A stretch of 64,000 nucleotides of DNA from Erigeron canadensis (lineage: Eukaryota > Streptophyta > Magnoliopsida > Asterales > Asteraceae). The notes beneath the pieces were generated by a model. The model made no database searches and was not told the origin of the DNA. It saw only the letters and a list, made by a program, of their open reading frames with translations. The DNA is taken from NCBI RefSeq assembly GCF_010389155.1, contig NC_057769.1:10292735-10356734 (forward strand). Direction: 5' to 3'. Positions 44,653 to 58,386 of this stretch are shown one piece after another. The first letter of the stretch is position 1, and every line of letters starts with the position of its first letter. A program made the position numbers and the translations under genes.

Positions 44653-45129
44653 ACTACAAGAAAAAAAATGTCAATTTATGACCACTTAATAGACAACTAA
44701 AATTTAGCCATTAATAATCTTATTTAGTTATCATTAACAAAAAGTGATCATTAAATTTAGTTATTAAACAAAATTAGTGGTCAAAAAATAATATTTTTTT
44801 GTCTCTAAACAAAATTACTGACAGACCTTTAGTGACGAAAAAATTTGGTCACTAATTTTTCATAATGACCAAAATTTGGTTACTAAACAAAATTAATGAC
44901 CAAAATTTAGTTATTATAGTGACCAAATTTTGAGTGATCACTTTTCGTCACTAAAGGTCTGTCACTAATTTTGTTTAGAGACTAAAAAATCTTTTTTTGT
45001 CACTAATTTTGTTTAGTGACCAAATTTAGTGACCACTTTTCCTTAATGGTAACTAAATAAGGTTATTAGTGACCAAATTTTAGTTGTCACTAAATAAAGT
45101 GGTCACTAATCAACATTTTTGTTATAATG
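44653..45129. mobile_element. CACTA-type foldback MITE
   Basis: The left end CACTACAAGAAAAAAAATG is the common plant CACTA terminus. The right end reverse-complemented is CATTATAACAAAAATG. TTT lies directly outside both ends, fitting the 3-bp CACTA duplication. The 477-bp interior is one long imperfect palindrome of GTCACTAAATTTGGTCA-type words. Confidence 0.8.
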
Positions 45130-45490
45130 TTTTTTAGGATGACCGTGATTTTCTTGATCATCTAAAGAACCTTTTGGTTCACAACATTTATAAGTTCCCG
45201 TGGAATGAAATTTAGAATTTTTTCCATTAATCTAACATGACAAAAAATAAATAAATAAATACAAATTTCAAGTTCCTTTAAATTTTGGAAACCAAACAAT
45301 CCTAATAATTTTTCTACTAAACATTCATTATCATATACTTTGCTGGGTAAGGATTCTTTAGTTTCGTACTCCTAATCTGAGTAGTCAAGTCGAAAGAATT
45401 TTAAATATATTAGATTAAAATCAAATGTAACAATTTAAAAATTATTGAATTTTTAACCTGTCAAATTTGATCATTTGAAATATTCACTAA
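45130..45490. other. Intergenic DNA
   Basis: AT-rich DNA between the CACTA MITE and a Helitron; nothing recognised. Confidence 0.4.
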
Positions 45491-47930
45491 TCTCTATCCT
45501 TAATAAAGCAAGGTTCCTTGCATCTAAAATGTTTTAAAAAGTTGCCAAGTGGCAACCTCCCCCTTTCTTTCAAAAAAAAAACTCCCCCTTAATTTAACTT
45601 AACAAAATTTACACGGAGGCTTTGAACAAAAGGATATTGGAAAATAATTCAATGTTTTTTTTTCAGGGATGTTTCTTATTCATGACTTTACTATTTCTTC
45701 GCCTTTCTCATATTTAGGGTTTCAATTTGAAGATGTTTTTTGCTCTTGGCCAGACGGAATTTGCACGGAATTTTCCCCGGAAAAACAGGTATTGAAAGTT
45801 TCAAATTAGGATTATGATTTGTTTTTCTTTTTGGCTTATAGTTATTTTTTTTATATAAAATCCAAATTTAGATCTATTCTTTATTCTTATCTTATTTCTA
45901 ACTAATTTTTGTTGATTATCTATTCCAAGCTCGCCTCCCGTCAAACGTATTTTTTTTATATAAAATGCAATTTTAGTACTATTCTCTGTGGTGGTTTTGT
46001 TGGATGAGATATTTGGGTTGCCTGTGATTAATGACATGGAGTTTTGTTGGATAAGTGTATTGTCAAAGGCTTTATTAATTGCAACCACGTCAAATTATTG
46101 TGTTTAACTTGTGTTTACCATCTGATTTAGCTACCCATATTTTTAATGTGAATGACACAAAAATCTTGCTAGGTGGACTGCAACAATATTAGATAACCTT
46201 AGATGGTTGTATAATGTATCCGATCATATGTAGTCTATGTAACAATTCAAAATTAATCTTACTTATCACATTATGGGTTAAAACAACTTATTTCCACTAC
46301 TGAGGGCATACTTTCTATTTGTGTATAAGCAACATACAAGTTGAACGGAAACCAACTTGTGGTTAGTGTTAGTCATTTCTCATTTCACTTATTTTGAATG
46401 TAAAGCAATTGAAACCTAAATCATTCGCATTCTTTCTGTGTAACTTTTGTCAGACTATTCTTACAAACTTTGTCTGAAGATATCAACTGAATTCATGTCT
46501 TCCAACTTTTGTGTCGTAGGGTAAACAAAACTGCGAGCTAAACAATACAATGACACTAGACGCTAATACTATTAAAAATATATAGTCAAGCACAAAAAAT
46601 TCCGCCTTCAGTAACACTTAACACCAATTTTATGCATTTGAAGGTGTTGACACATCAAGTATAAGGTCCATGAGGAAACTTGCTACCCTCTTTGTCTTGT
46701 CTTATGAAGTGTTTATTATCATGTACGATGTATGCATCTAACTCAATAATGTTGATTTATTTGATTAAATAAACTACACTTTTAACTCTCAATGGATATG
46801 TCGTAAGCAACATTTGTTTGCTATTGAGATTGTATATGTAATAAGCTGATTTTACTATATCAGGATTGTCGATAACCAAGTTGTAAGGTTTCAGGAGACG
46901 CTTGATGAGATGAGAGTATAAGCTCATACGATTAATTAGTCGATTCTGGTAAACTCGGTGACAGTGTTGAGGTAAACTTCAATATGAACTTGAAATGTGT
47001 TGGAATTTTATTTACTGTGCTCGGAGCTTTCATTTTTGAACTGACTTTTATTTTTGTTGAAAAGATCACTGTTATATACCGGGCTATGAGTGCGAGGATT
47101 GGTCAAACTCAGAGGATGTGAACTCTTCAGCTTATTTAGGCTACTCTTTATAGGTGGATTTTGAACTTCATTTGCATCTACCTACATACGTATCAAAGGA
47201 GTTCTCCCTGAACTCTCCACTAGGTAAGTACATGACTTTAATCATTATTCATTAGTGACACAATGGACAAGTATATATCAATATGATTGTAGCTTTTTTG
47301 GAGTAGTTGATCTTGGCGTTTTTCCAAATACGGCTGTTAAAAAGGAAGTCTCTTTTGGTGGGTATTGATCATTATTAATGCCTCCACCATTAATATTACA
47401 TGTAATCTTTATTTTGTTGTGAAAATAGAGCTCTTTCAAAATAAATCTCTTTTGACACGGTGGTTCTCTTAACAAGAACCATGAACATGGACCCCATTAA
47501 GAATGGTGTGTTAGAAAGTGAAAGAATGAGAAAGGATACAAGTGAAAGAATGAGAAAGGACTATTTGGTTGGTTGTATAAAACAGATGCAGCTAGGAGGT
47601 TGATATATCATGTATATATAGTTTATTAAATGTTTTCTTTCGATTTTAGCAACATTGCGAATTTGACACCAAAAATGCAGATATTTTTACACTGTAATTG
47701 TTTTAGGATTCATGATAATGGATAAAGCATTTTTATGGAATTGAAGTTTTGATTTCTAATATTGGAACTTATTCACATGGCTACTTTCATATGAAATTAA
47801 TTTTGATTCACTGTTTTCATATCAAATTCTCGTATAACCACGACACATATAATATATTTATGCTTTTAATAAACGTATTTTGCGAAACTTTTATATAAAC
47901 GCCCGGGTTGAACCCGGGTTAATTAGCTAG
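45491..47930 (+). mobile_element. Helitron of about 2.4 kb
   Basis: The 5' end TCTCTATCCTTAATAAAGCA follows an A. The 3' end has the hairpin CCCGGGTTGAACCCGGG (47902-47918), then TTAATTAGCTAG before a T, so both ends obey the A|T rule. The 3' hairpin and tail match the end at 15003-15031. I find no RepHel helicase. The interior has short gene-like patches near 45700-45790 and 46860-46960, which could be captured or decayed coding sequence, but none gives a recognisable protein. Confidence 0.7.
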
Positions 47931-49139
47931 TACGATTAATATATTTTGGTTTCTCTTTTTGTATTCTAAAACGCTTCTTTGTAATACTACTACGGCATCG
48001 AATCTTCATTTCTTTTGTAGATTTCACTAACCCTAATCATACTTTTCAAATGGCCGTTAATAAGTTTCAAAACTAAATATTCCTAGCTAGCTAATTAACT
48101 AAACTAATAATTTAACAAAAAAAATTTAAAAATTAAAACTATCACTCAAGTTAAATGTTGATTAGAAACAAGAAATATTTTTTGAAAAATCTCAATCATT
48201 TGGTTCGCACCAGGAAATCTAACTTATTTTGTCTTAATCGGGTTCACGCTAGCCTCACCCTCAATACCAGGCAAATCTTTTAATTAAACTGATTAAAGAC
48301 ACAACATTTAATTGTGATAAAACTTTGTTCCCTCAACAAGACTTGAACATGGACTTGTGTGAAATATCTTTGTATCATTAGGCTATTTATTCGTTGGTAG
48401 AAGCAAGAAACATAACCTGATCATACTAAGTGATTATGTTAAAATGGAAATAAACAATAATTGTCAATTAAAGTGAACCAGCTATATACAGCTAAAACTA
48501 TTTTTTTTAAAAGGAAAAATAAAGAAATTAACAAACAATAAGCATTATAACTTACCTACTCAATCTGTTTGGGAAAAATAAACTATATATTTAGTAACTT
48601 GGTTTAAAGTCCTCACTTATCCAGAGTCAAAACTTGGTTCATGAATTTTTAGTATAATTAATAATCTTTTACTATTATAAGGAGGATATAATTATTTTTC
48701 TTATTATCACTATACAAAAGCAACTCACTCTCACCTTTTCAACTTTTAAAATATCAAAAATATTTTTAATGATAAAATCAACATTATTATAAGTCTATTG
48801 AATACCCAATATACCTTAATAAAATTAATTTATAATATTTATCCTTGAATTCCTAAAATAATTACACGAACTACATCAATAACTTACATTATTCAGCGCC
48901 GACACTGATCGCCGCCATCATCGGTTTTTCAAAAGCTTTATTTTATAATTAACCTATATATACCTAAAATACTCTAATTTAAATAATTTACATTTATATC
49001 TCAACTCATAAAAAAAATTACATTACCGTTTTTATATCAATTACTCTTATATCAATAATCATACCGCCACAACCAACTGTCACTGCCAATACCACACTGC
49101 TATCAATGTTCCTTTCGCATCGCGGGGGCTTTTTTCTAA
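47931..49139. other. Intergenic DNA ending in a degraded Helitron terminus
   Basis: No gene. Positions 49065-49139 have the CCACAACC...GCATCGCGGGGGC tract followed by CTAA and T, which fits a Helitron CTRR|T terminus. A matching 5' end was not found. Confidence 0.4.
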
Positions 49140-49869
49140 TATATATCAAATGAAAGAATGATCGATGATGTTACTCAGTAAAGGTAATTACTCCCTTATT
49201 GTCTCTTCGCACATTTTCTTTGTCACATGTAATTTCTTCAACTTTGCACAAGTAAATAAATGGTTGTTTAATTTTTTCTATATTTTTCAACTAAATTTCT
49301 AAATATATTATTGTAAAGTCGGCGATGCGCGCATGTAAAAGATATTTAGATTGCCAATTTATTTCAACTATAGAAGATTCAATTCATTAAGCTAATTATT
49401 TTTGGACGTATATACGTTACATTGCCTGTAATTGTGGGGAGAAATTAAATAACATACCATGAGTATTAATCGGCTATAATAATTATAAATGCAATATATA
49501 TACTAGGCAATTGACATGCTGCATGCATGCGATCGACTTTTCAAATGTGTCGAATATTATATTATTAAACATGTTTCTTATTATTCTTTTCACATTGAAT
49601 CGTCACATAATTTGAGTTGAATCATGCACTCGTTAAAAAGGCAAGAGTAGAATTGAAGAATACCTACTTAAGGCGATTGTTTTACTAGTATTCATTCATG
49701 AATGGGAATCACACTTTTTTCAGCTTTTCTTCCCATTGTTTATAACTAATTTTAACTTTCCTAACTACTATATATACAAATGTACGTTTTTAATTGACCG
49801 GGTATATGTAGTCGTACTTCCCTAGCTAGTAGCTATTTAATTAATATTAGGTTTTCTGGATATCTCAAT
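49140..49869. other. Intergenic DNA
   Basis: AT-rich; no gene or repeat border recognised. Confidence 0.4.
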
Positions 49870-50198
49870 TTCAATATGAAAATCAGATCGAGCATAATCC
49901 CTTTCATACCCTCATGTTGAAAGTTACATGAAAGGGAAATGTTTCAAATATTCTCCCATATAATATTTTCATCTATGAACCTTTATAATATTTTCACATA
50001 TATTATTCCCTTAACATAAATAATGAAATTACACCATCAATCATTTATCTTTTAAAATATATTCATTAACTCTTTAAATCAATTACTTTTATATAAATTT
50101 TTTACACCACTCGACGTCGCCTCTACCACCAACAGTCGCCTCCACCACCACACTGTTTTCACCACGACCACCGTCGCATTGCGCGGGTACTGTGCTAG
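49870..50198 (+). mobile_element. Small Helitron, 5' border uncertain
   Basis: The 3' end reads GCATTGCGCGGGTACTGTG then CTAG (50195-50198) and T, after a CCACC-rich tract. GTTGAAAGTTACATGA at 49917 is shared with the Helitron at 21637, placing the 5' end near 49870-49900. The exact TC start cannot be fixed. Confidence 0.6.
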
Positions 50199-53100
50199 TT
50201 TACCCAAAACATGTTCTAATTCCTTTGTGTCGCTAGTATGATTTAAATCAATCGGAATTTTTTATCCAATGACCATAAAGTCTCTGAGTTAGAATTTCAT
50301 AAAGAGGGTATACGAATTCCATAGACCTGGGTGGTACTGCCATAGATGAAGGTTGTAGTCATATGTTCGAAATTTTTCAAAAGCAAGTGAATAAACTATA
50401 TCGAGAGATTTATGCGTGAGAAAGGTGCGTCATCCGTCATCAAACATGAATTCTATACAATACACTTTAAGTATCAAAATGATATATGAGAATAGAGGGT
50501 TTTCAACCACTTACTTTTTTTTTTTTTCCTTTTTTACTTATCATATATTTCATACCAAAAAAAAAAATAATAATAAAACCTTTTTTATTATTATATTAAT
50601 TTTAAAAATTCAGTTTCCCTATCTACTTTTTATCAAGTTTTGAGAAATTATTCTGAACTTCTTGAGAATTTATTTTGGAACCTAACCTAGATTGAAATAT
50701 AAGTAAAAAAGTGAAAATATTAACTACCATTGTAGGGGTTGTCGATAACACAAATTCGGTGCCTCTTACACCATAAACACGTATATCTATTGAATTTTTT
50801 GATAATACTTATTAAGTGTCATGATTTAAATATCATCTTTTAATTTTAAATCTTAATTCAAATGCTGAAATTCTTCCAACTTTACCACATAGGATTTTGT
50901 GTTATTTTGAGACCTATTTCAATTTTAAAATTTGGGTATGAAAAGTAGTGTTGTTGGTATGGTGAAATTGAACCCCAACCACATAGCACTGAAGCAAAAA
51001 TCGGTTTGACCCACCTCAAACACTTGAACCCGAATTTGTTTTTGGTAAATGAGGTCAAAATCGGATTTAACATCCGCTCTCTACCCAATCCAAATAATCA
51101 AATCAGGGTCGAACCGTAGATTTTTCAAAACCTAAATTGATTTAATCTAACCCGGGTTCGACCTATTTCAATTTCCGGGTTTTTATTTCGAGTTCGTGTT
51201 CCAGTACCTTTTTTTCCCACCTCTAATTAGCCGTTTGCATAATCCACTTGTTCTAAGAATAAAGGCCACCAATTAAAATAAGAATAAAGGCGCTAATTCA
51301 ACCAAAAGTAACTACTATGTTTTGTATTTTCCATATTGCATATAAATTATTCCGAAAATGGTATGAAGGTTACTGTTCACACTAATAAAGAAAAGAAGGT
51401 AATATGGTTTGACTTCGTAAATCAACTTATAAACCATATTTTTGATAATATAAGATTCAATAATTATATCTATCTAAATAGTTTTGAGGTTTTGTTAATA
51501 ACACTTTTATGAACTATTATTAACATTAACATGTGGAAAGTATATATTACTTATCATAAAGTCTAAGAAATGAACTTTTAATATTGTAGATGTGAACTTT
51601 AATATAAGTTATTAGAAGAATCTATAACTCTTTTTGTATGTGCTCAACACAATAATGAAAAACAAAAGATAAATAAGTTCTAATATCAAGATCGACCCGA
51701 GTCAACATCATCCTAATATTGTCGTCAGCCACGATCAATTAGAAGCTTCTTTTGACGAACAAAACAATATTCACAACTTTGACAATATACTCGTAACTTG
51801 GTACACAAAGTGATTCAGTCAAAATTTCGATAGTTTAGATCCCACCGCTGCTAGATAGTGCTCCACATGTGATATCAAATGTTTTATATATAACAATATT
51901 TTGATACAAGTTGACTTTTTTATGTTTCGTGACGAGATAATTATATTTTTACTAATAATAATACCTGATATATAGATAGATTATATATATATGGGTTTTA
52001 AAATTATGGTTGAGTACAGGTCGATTAAGACCTAAGCTGTATCCAGAAACTAGTTTCACTTATGTGTTTCTAAAAATCGTAATTGCATGTGAAATAAGTT
52101 ATGTGGAGGTGAGAGTCTTTAAGAAATGAAAAACATTATCATCTAATAACTGCAACATACCTTAATAAGTAAAAAAAGGGTGAATGAGGTAATGAGAAGC
52201 CTAGCCGCCTAGGAATTATTGTACTTAATGGTGGATCTTTAGAGAAGTCATAGAGGGGGCCAAAAGTCGTAGAGAAAAAAACTAATACGTAGAAAAATAT
52301 TTTTTAGAACGATATATGAAGAAAAAAGTACTATGGAGTGAATAAACTGAGAGGGCTTAGCTCCTACGGGTCCTTAATGAGATCCCTCTATGTAAAGGAT
52401 AGTGATAAATGTACGATAATTTTTCGTCATACACAACTAATATATTATATATATATCGTAGTAGATGATGATGGTGTACAAAAATCAATGGTCCTAGTTG
52501 GTCCTAAAATAAGAGGTGGTCTCAAAATATCTCACCCCTATATTATATATATATTATCTTAATCTTAATATATATACTATAAGACAGTTGAACTAATGAC
52601 TTATTAACCAATCAAATCGCTCAATTTTATCAAATTGATTATCGATTATGTCATCATTTAGATTAACTACAAAATAAAAATTCTAATAATAATTATCCAA
52701 ATATATTATTATATTAGTATTTATATTAATTTGTAGAAAAAGTCTCATTATTTTACACTTTTTTGTTTTTCATCAATAATTTACACTTTTTAACCCTGAA
52801 TGCTCAATTTATATTTACTTTTAGCCATCAAATTAAGAGAACTTTTTAAAATTTACAATCATTTAACTAACTAAAAATTTTGACATATGAAATATTGTTT
52901 ACAAAAAATTATTTCAAAACCTAATGACTTATTAACAAATATTAGATTTGATTTTTATAAATTATAAATATTAATATTTAGTTTAATATTTAAAATAAAT
53001 ACAATTTGAAGTCTATATACATATCCCAAACATACTAACAGATAACGATATACAACATTAATATCCTAAACACAATAGGAATTACAGAACATAACACGAT

Positions 53101-53956
53101 TTACAACAGAAGATTACTTAAATACTAAATCCAAATAAATATGAACTTCATTCAAGATTCATTATATCTCTCAATCAAAAAGGTACATAAGTTTCTCCGT
53201 TTTTATATATTAGTTTTGCGTATTAATGTTTAAAGTTACAGTTGTCAATCAAATCAAGAGTCCTAATTGTTATCAAAGAATATAAAAACAATCCTAATTA
53301 TTATCTAATTATCATAAAACAGATGATTGAAAATAAACATATACGTATTATGAGCTCGCATTATGATCAAATACATATACTACAGGATTACAAGTATGTT
53401 TATATTTTAAATCTTTATTATCTTTTATAATAATATCACATTATGAATACAACTTATTTCAAAAAAAATTCTATAATAGAAGAATTATTATAGCATGTGC
53501 CTTGTGGAATGACTACAACCAAAAAATTTCATTAATATGTTTCGGCTAATAATGACAGTGACAAGCCTATGATTGTTGTACTACAACTTGCAAAAAATAA
53601 CATTTAGAACCGTATATCTTTAAAATTATAAGCTTTTATAATTTAAATGTATAAAAATATAATATTGATAATATCATAAACATCGTGTCCAGTGTTGGAC
53701 ACGGGTCTAAAATCTAGTATTATATTATTACACAATGTACAATTTTATATAATATATATGTTGTTGTAGGTTGTAAATTTATTAACTTACCAAGGGATGA
53801 GAATAGGCCCATTTTGTCAAAATTACGTTTAGTCCAAAATATTAGAATCATACAAAATTAACGAAAGCCCATAAAAGAGGTAGCTTTGGGCTTTGATATT
53901 GAGCCTATATATAGAGTTCAAAGATTCGGATGGTTAACTCATGACTCCTGCAAAGG
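50199..53956. other. Long gene-poor intergenic stretch
   Basis: I find no supportable gene. A T-run lies at 50516-50528. A patch at 50980-51230 is rich in CGGGTT/AACCCG words and ends CCCACCTCTAATTAG, suggesting another decayed hAT-like element without readable target duplication. The rest is AT-rich. Confidence 0.4.
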
Positions 53957-53964
53957 CAAGTATA

Positions 53965-54803
53965 TAGACATGCACAAAAAAAAATCGGTTAACTTAACCG
54001 AACCGGCTAGAAACCGGTTAACCTAACCGGTTAGTAACCGAGAGAGTACAAACCGATCATAGGTTAATAAAAACCGACGATTCTTGATCGATTACCAATT
54101 CCATGACGAGAACCGATTATTAATCGGTTAACCTATAATCGGTTATTATAGGTTAACCTATAATCGGTTAATAATAATAACCAACTATTATCAAAATACC
54201 ACATGCTCTTTTGTATTCCACATGCTCTGTTCTAATACCCACATGCTCTGTTGCTGCATTTCTTCATCCGTGGTCCATCAATATAATCAAAATCAAATCT
54301 AACTTCAATTACGATTAGTATTTACATCTGAAATTATTATTTGGAAATGGGCGTGCTTCATCTGCAACAAATGGCTCTGGTTTCTTTTTTTTTTGTGAAC
54401 CGTGAAATATGTGTCTTCTGTAATCGTTTGTATATGTGGATATATATGAGTGTGTATATATAATACAGATAGATATAGATATTATCATTATCATAAGATA
54501 TACATAACGTGTCATTTTATTATTTACACAAGATAAGAAGACACTAGCCTATTGCATTAACGTGTCATCATAACAGCAGCCTATTATATTAACGGTTAAA
54601 AAAAACCCGAAATAGGTTAACCGGTATCGGTTAACCGGTTATTATTAACCGAAATCGATTACACCGGTTAAGGTTTTTCCAAACACAAACCGGTTATTAA
54701 CCGGTATAGGTTAACCGAAACCGGTATTTTTATAAAAAAAAATAACCGGTTTCGGTTACTAAAAAAAATAACCGGAACCAGTTAACTGATATTTGCACCT
54801 CTA
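53965..54803. mobile_element. hAT-like element, CCGGTTA-rich
   Basis: Perfect 8-bp target duplications CAAGTATA lie at 53957-53964 and 54804-54811. The ends are TAGACATGCACAAAA and, reverse-complemented, TAGAGGTGCAAATATC. Both arms are dense arrays of AACCGGTTA and close variants, around an AT-rich centre with triple CCACATGCTCT words near 54200-54250. It is non-coding. Confidence 0.9.
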
Positions 54804-54913
54804 CAAGTATATAACACCCCATATACTGTTATTTATGGGCTATTTAGTAGGAAAGTTAGCTTATGATTAGCGTGGGGCTAATAGTCGATTAGGTTGAAAT
54901 TAAGTAAAACTAG

Positions 54914-55404
54914 TAGGGGTGTAAACGAGTCGAGTCGAGCCAATACAGTGTTAAGCTCGAGCTTGACTCGATTATAAAACTCAAAGCTCGAAACTCGACT
55001 CGAGCTCGACCAAGCTTTAACTTTCAAGCTCGAACTCGAGCTCGCCTTAGGTATCGACACTTTCAAGCTCGAGTCGGCTCGACTCAACTCGATTATGTAT
55101 TAAACTAAGTTTTAAATCGAATTAGTCCTACAAGCTCGACAAATTCAAGCTTGACTCGATTGAGCTCGGCTCGGTAAGAGTGATTATGTAAAAATATATA
55201 ATATTTAAGGGTAAATTTGTAAATAAACACAAGCTTAATTAAGCTCGCGAGCTTTTCGATTAGGTTATTTTCAGGCTCGAGCTCGACTCGAAAGTCTACT
55301 CGAGTAGCTCGAGCTCGAGCTCGACTCAGACCGAGTTGACTTCAAATAATTTGCGAGTTGATTTCGGGTAGCTCGCGAACTGTCTCATCTCGTTTACACC
55401 CCTA
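54914..55404. mobile_element. hAT-like element, GAGCTCGA-rich
   Basis: The terminal inverted repeats are a perfect 16 bp, TAGGGGTGTAAACGAG. The interior is an array of CGAGCTCGA, CTCGACTCGA and AAGCTCGA words. No clean 8-bp target duplication is visible. The flanks AAGTAAAACTAG and AAGTGAAAGTAG are similar but extend into the element, so the duplication is unresolved. It lies 110 bp from the element at 53965. Confidence 0.8.
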
Positions 55405-55612
55405 AGTGAAAGTAGATAATTTCTAAAATGGGTTGATAAAAGTTGTATATAGGTTTAAATGTCAAAAGTGATACCTTGGAGTTTAGACAATCTGAAATAG
55501 TAATAAGTTGTCAAAAGCAGGTCCATTACTTTTCCTGTACTTGTAGGCAGCCCAACTGTGTATAAGGCTCGGGTCAAAAGTTGGAAACCGGTGTGTTAAT
55601 GTAATAAACTAA

Positions 55613-55921
55613 CTAGACTTATGCCCGCGTAATGCAGTGGCGGTGGGGATAGTAATGGCGAAGGTGGTGGTGGTGACGGTGGCGGGGGCGGCAGTGGGGG
55701 CGACGATAGTGGTGAATGTAAATGTAGTTAATATTAAAGGTGGTATTATAGTTATTTTAAGTGTCGGAAATCTATATTGTAAATTATTTCATTAAGGGTA
55801 TTATAGGTATATTAGATGGAGATGTTTAAATTAGTGAATAAAGGAGAAGAGTATTTTTGGTTTTTCAAAGGTCGAAAGTTTAAGGAAAAAATTAGTGGTT
55901 TGTTTTATTAGATAGTATAGA
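55613..55921 (-). mobile_element. Small non-autonomous Helitron
   Basis: On the minus strand the 5' end is TCTATACTATCTAATAAAAC (55921). The 3' end is CTAG (plus 55613-55616), followed by T and preceded by CGCGGGCATAAGT and a long CCACC/CCGCC tract. It is 309 bp, of the same type as 26445-26810. Confidence 0.7.
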
Positions 55922-56305
55922 ACTATAAATATAGATATAGATATAGATAGGTAAAAAAAGGACAAGTTCTATAAACAAGTAACGTTATGGATATATATTA
56001 TAGTACGTACTTAAGAAGTTAAGATCCAATTACATTATAGTACCTCGAGTCATTGGTTAACATGAACATTTCGAAGTCGTAATGTGTGGTTCGTTAATTA
56101 AGAATTCTACGGCCTACTATACATCACTTAATTTATGGATATCATATCAAATTAAGTTGTGTAGGGAATGATCGACTAGATCCTTAAGTATACACTCGAA
56201 CAATTCAAACTAGATCAATACCCGGTCGTTGACCGGGTTATGAAATAAATTTATACATGTACGATGTACCGCAAATTTACACATTGCGAGAAATATATTT
56301 TTTGG

Positions 56306-56832
56306 TAGGGCTGTCAATCTCGACCCAACCCAAAAAAAATCAGAACAGGGTTATAAAATCTTGACCCGTGAATCCGCTTACCCACTAATTAGTCGACCCA
56401 CTAACCAAATATGATTTAGTATATCAAATCAAAATTTCAGTATATGACTCGGTATATCAAATCAAAATTTTCAGGTTAAGTTCAGGTTAACCCTTTGGGT
56501 TAACAGGTCGACCCACTAACCTGAAAATAATTAAAACTTTAATAATAACTTTAGTAGGTTGACCCACCAACCCATTAACCCGCCAACTCGCAAATCCATG
56601 CCCATTTGACCTAAAATCTATCCGCCAACCTATAACCTATATGGCCTGTTTGACCTGAAATCAACCTGTCAACCCACTAACTCATTTCACCTACCAAGCC
56701 GATTTTTTTAAGGCTAGTGGGTTGGGTTCCGTTTAATAGGGGAAATTGCTAACCTGAAATTTTAGTAAGTTGGGTTAGGGTCATAGATTTTTGACCCGTC
56801 AATCCGCAAACCCGAACTCATTGGCAACCATT
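56306..56832. mobile_element. hAT-like element, CAACCC/GACCC-rich, right border tentative
   Basis: The left end is TAGGGCTGTCAATC, and the reverse complement of the proposed right end is AATGGTTGCCAATG. TTTTTTGG occurs at 56298-56305 and 56833-56840 as a possible 8-bp duplication, although it is low-complexity. The interior is full of CCCACTAACC and GTCGACCC words. The same words continue at 56900-57090, so the element may really end near 57090, or a second one may follow. Confidence 0.5.
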
Positions 56833-57294
56833 TTTTTTGGGTAATATCATGTATAAAAAGAGATTTTATATCTATTTTAATTTTTTGTAATTGTTTTCAA
56901 TGTCGATCCACCAAACCATTTCCCCACCACACCTGACAACTCATAAACAGTTTGACATGAACCCGCAAACCTACCAACCCACCAATGACATAAAATCAAC
57001 CCACCAACCAACTTAACCCGTCAACCCGAATTTTTCCAAAGTTGGTGGTTGGATTCAAGTTGACAAGTTTGGGTTGTAAGTTGTACCCCCACATTTTTTT
57101 AGATAATATAACACTTTTCTTAGATAATACAACACTTTATTAAATAGCGCAACACTTTTTTAATAATGTTTTTAAAGTATCCATTAGATAATTTTTTCTA
57201 GCTATGATAACAATATTTATATATGTAAATATAAAAAAGGATTTTTATTATAATTAGCATGAAGTTTTTACAGTTGATATTTATATGAAAAAAA

Positions 57295-57585
57295 GGGATA
57301 AGTATCTTGTAATGTAACAAACTTTGAACGAATGTCTATAGTAGGAAATAACTAAAGTTGTGTGTATTGTGTGTAAAAAATTCGAAAATAATGTTTATTA
57401 TATGTAAGAAAATGTATTCAACCAATGAAAATCAGATAAGTGGCACCTCTATATGGTTGTCACGTATGTTTTCTTACATACAATAAACATTTTTTAAAGT
57501 TGTTTACATACAATACACAAAACTTTAGTTATTGCCTACTATAGACATTCGTCCAAAGTTTGTTACATTCCAGGATACATATCCC
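57295..57585. mobile_element. Foldback MITE
   Basis: The two halves are nearly complete reverse complements: left GGGATAAGTATCTTGTAATG, right reverse-complemented GGGATATGTATCCTGGAATG, continuing through AACAAACTTTG and ACGAATGTCTATAGTAGG. A-runs of 7 and 8 flank the ends. It is 291 bp and non-coding. Confidence 0.8.
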
Positions 57586-57593
57586 AAAAAAAA

Positions 57594-58386
57594 TATACCA
57601 AATTTAGGAAGCATTTATTTGATTATCCCTCATAGCTTTAAACTAAATATATATATTTTAAAATTTAGCGTGTATTTTGCTTAATAATTATCTTTTAAAA
57701 TAAATTTGTTTCACCAAGAAGAGATTTTATCAAATTTGTCTAATTTGTTTCAATGGTTGTAATATTTACCCATCTTTATCTTTATCTTTATATTAAATAA
57801 AAGAGGATTGTTGTGACATCATCATTCCATAAATATTGTTTATTTGTCATATCCAAATTATTTCTTAAAATTAAGTTTTTTTAAAAAAAAAAATATTTAT
57901 GATGTCATAATCACTTTTCTTCTTACAATTTATTACATTTTTATTTTTGTTATTTTATAATGTTATTTTTTTAAAAAATATATAGTGCATAAAAAAACTT
58001 GTACCTTCCATATTAAAAGCCTGCCCCCTGATTTTCATGGTAAATGTACAAACAATTTATGCACCTTAAACACATCCCTAAGGGTTGTATTTAGCAAACC
58101 CCTTGAAATATTAGCCTCATACATGTTTTTTAATTCTCATCAATAGTTAATACATGTTTTTTTCTCATTCTTATTAAATACATGTTTTAAACTTTTAATA
58201 TAACACCTTCCTTCCTAAATTGTGTCTTTTATTTTCAATAGTTGAGATTATATGTTGATTTAATTTGAAAGGTGAAGATGAAAGGAAATCCATAATATTT
58301 TCTCTTAGCTCCATGGGCCATATATATATATATATATATATATATAATGAGGTATTTAGATATACAAGAACAATATATATAAAAAG
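57594..58386. other. 3' flank of the LURP-one-related gene with dispersed repeat copy 2
   Basis: 57986-58104 is the second copy of the dispersed repeat at 40820-40938. A TA microsatellite of about 28 bp sits at 58319-58346. Otherwise no feature is seen. Confidence 0.5.

Noticed and set aside
54914..55404. Reading AAGTAAAACTAG / AAGTGAAAGTAG as a target duplication
   Set aside because: The right copy overlaps the element's last base and has two mismatches in twelve, so it may be chance.
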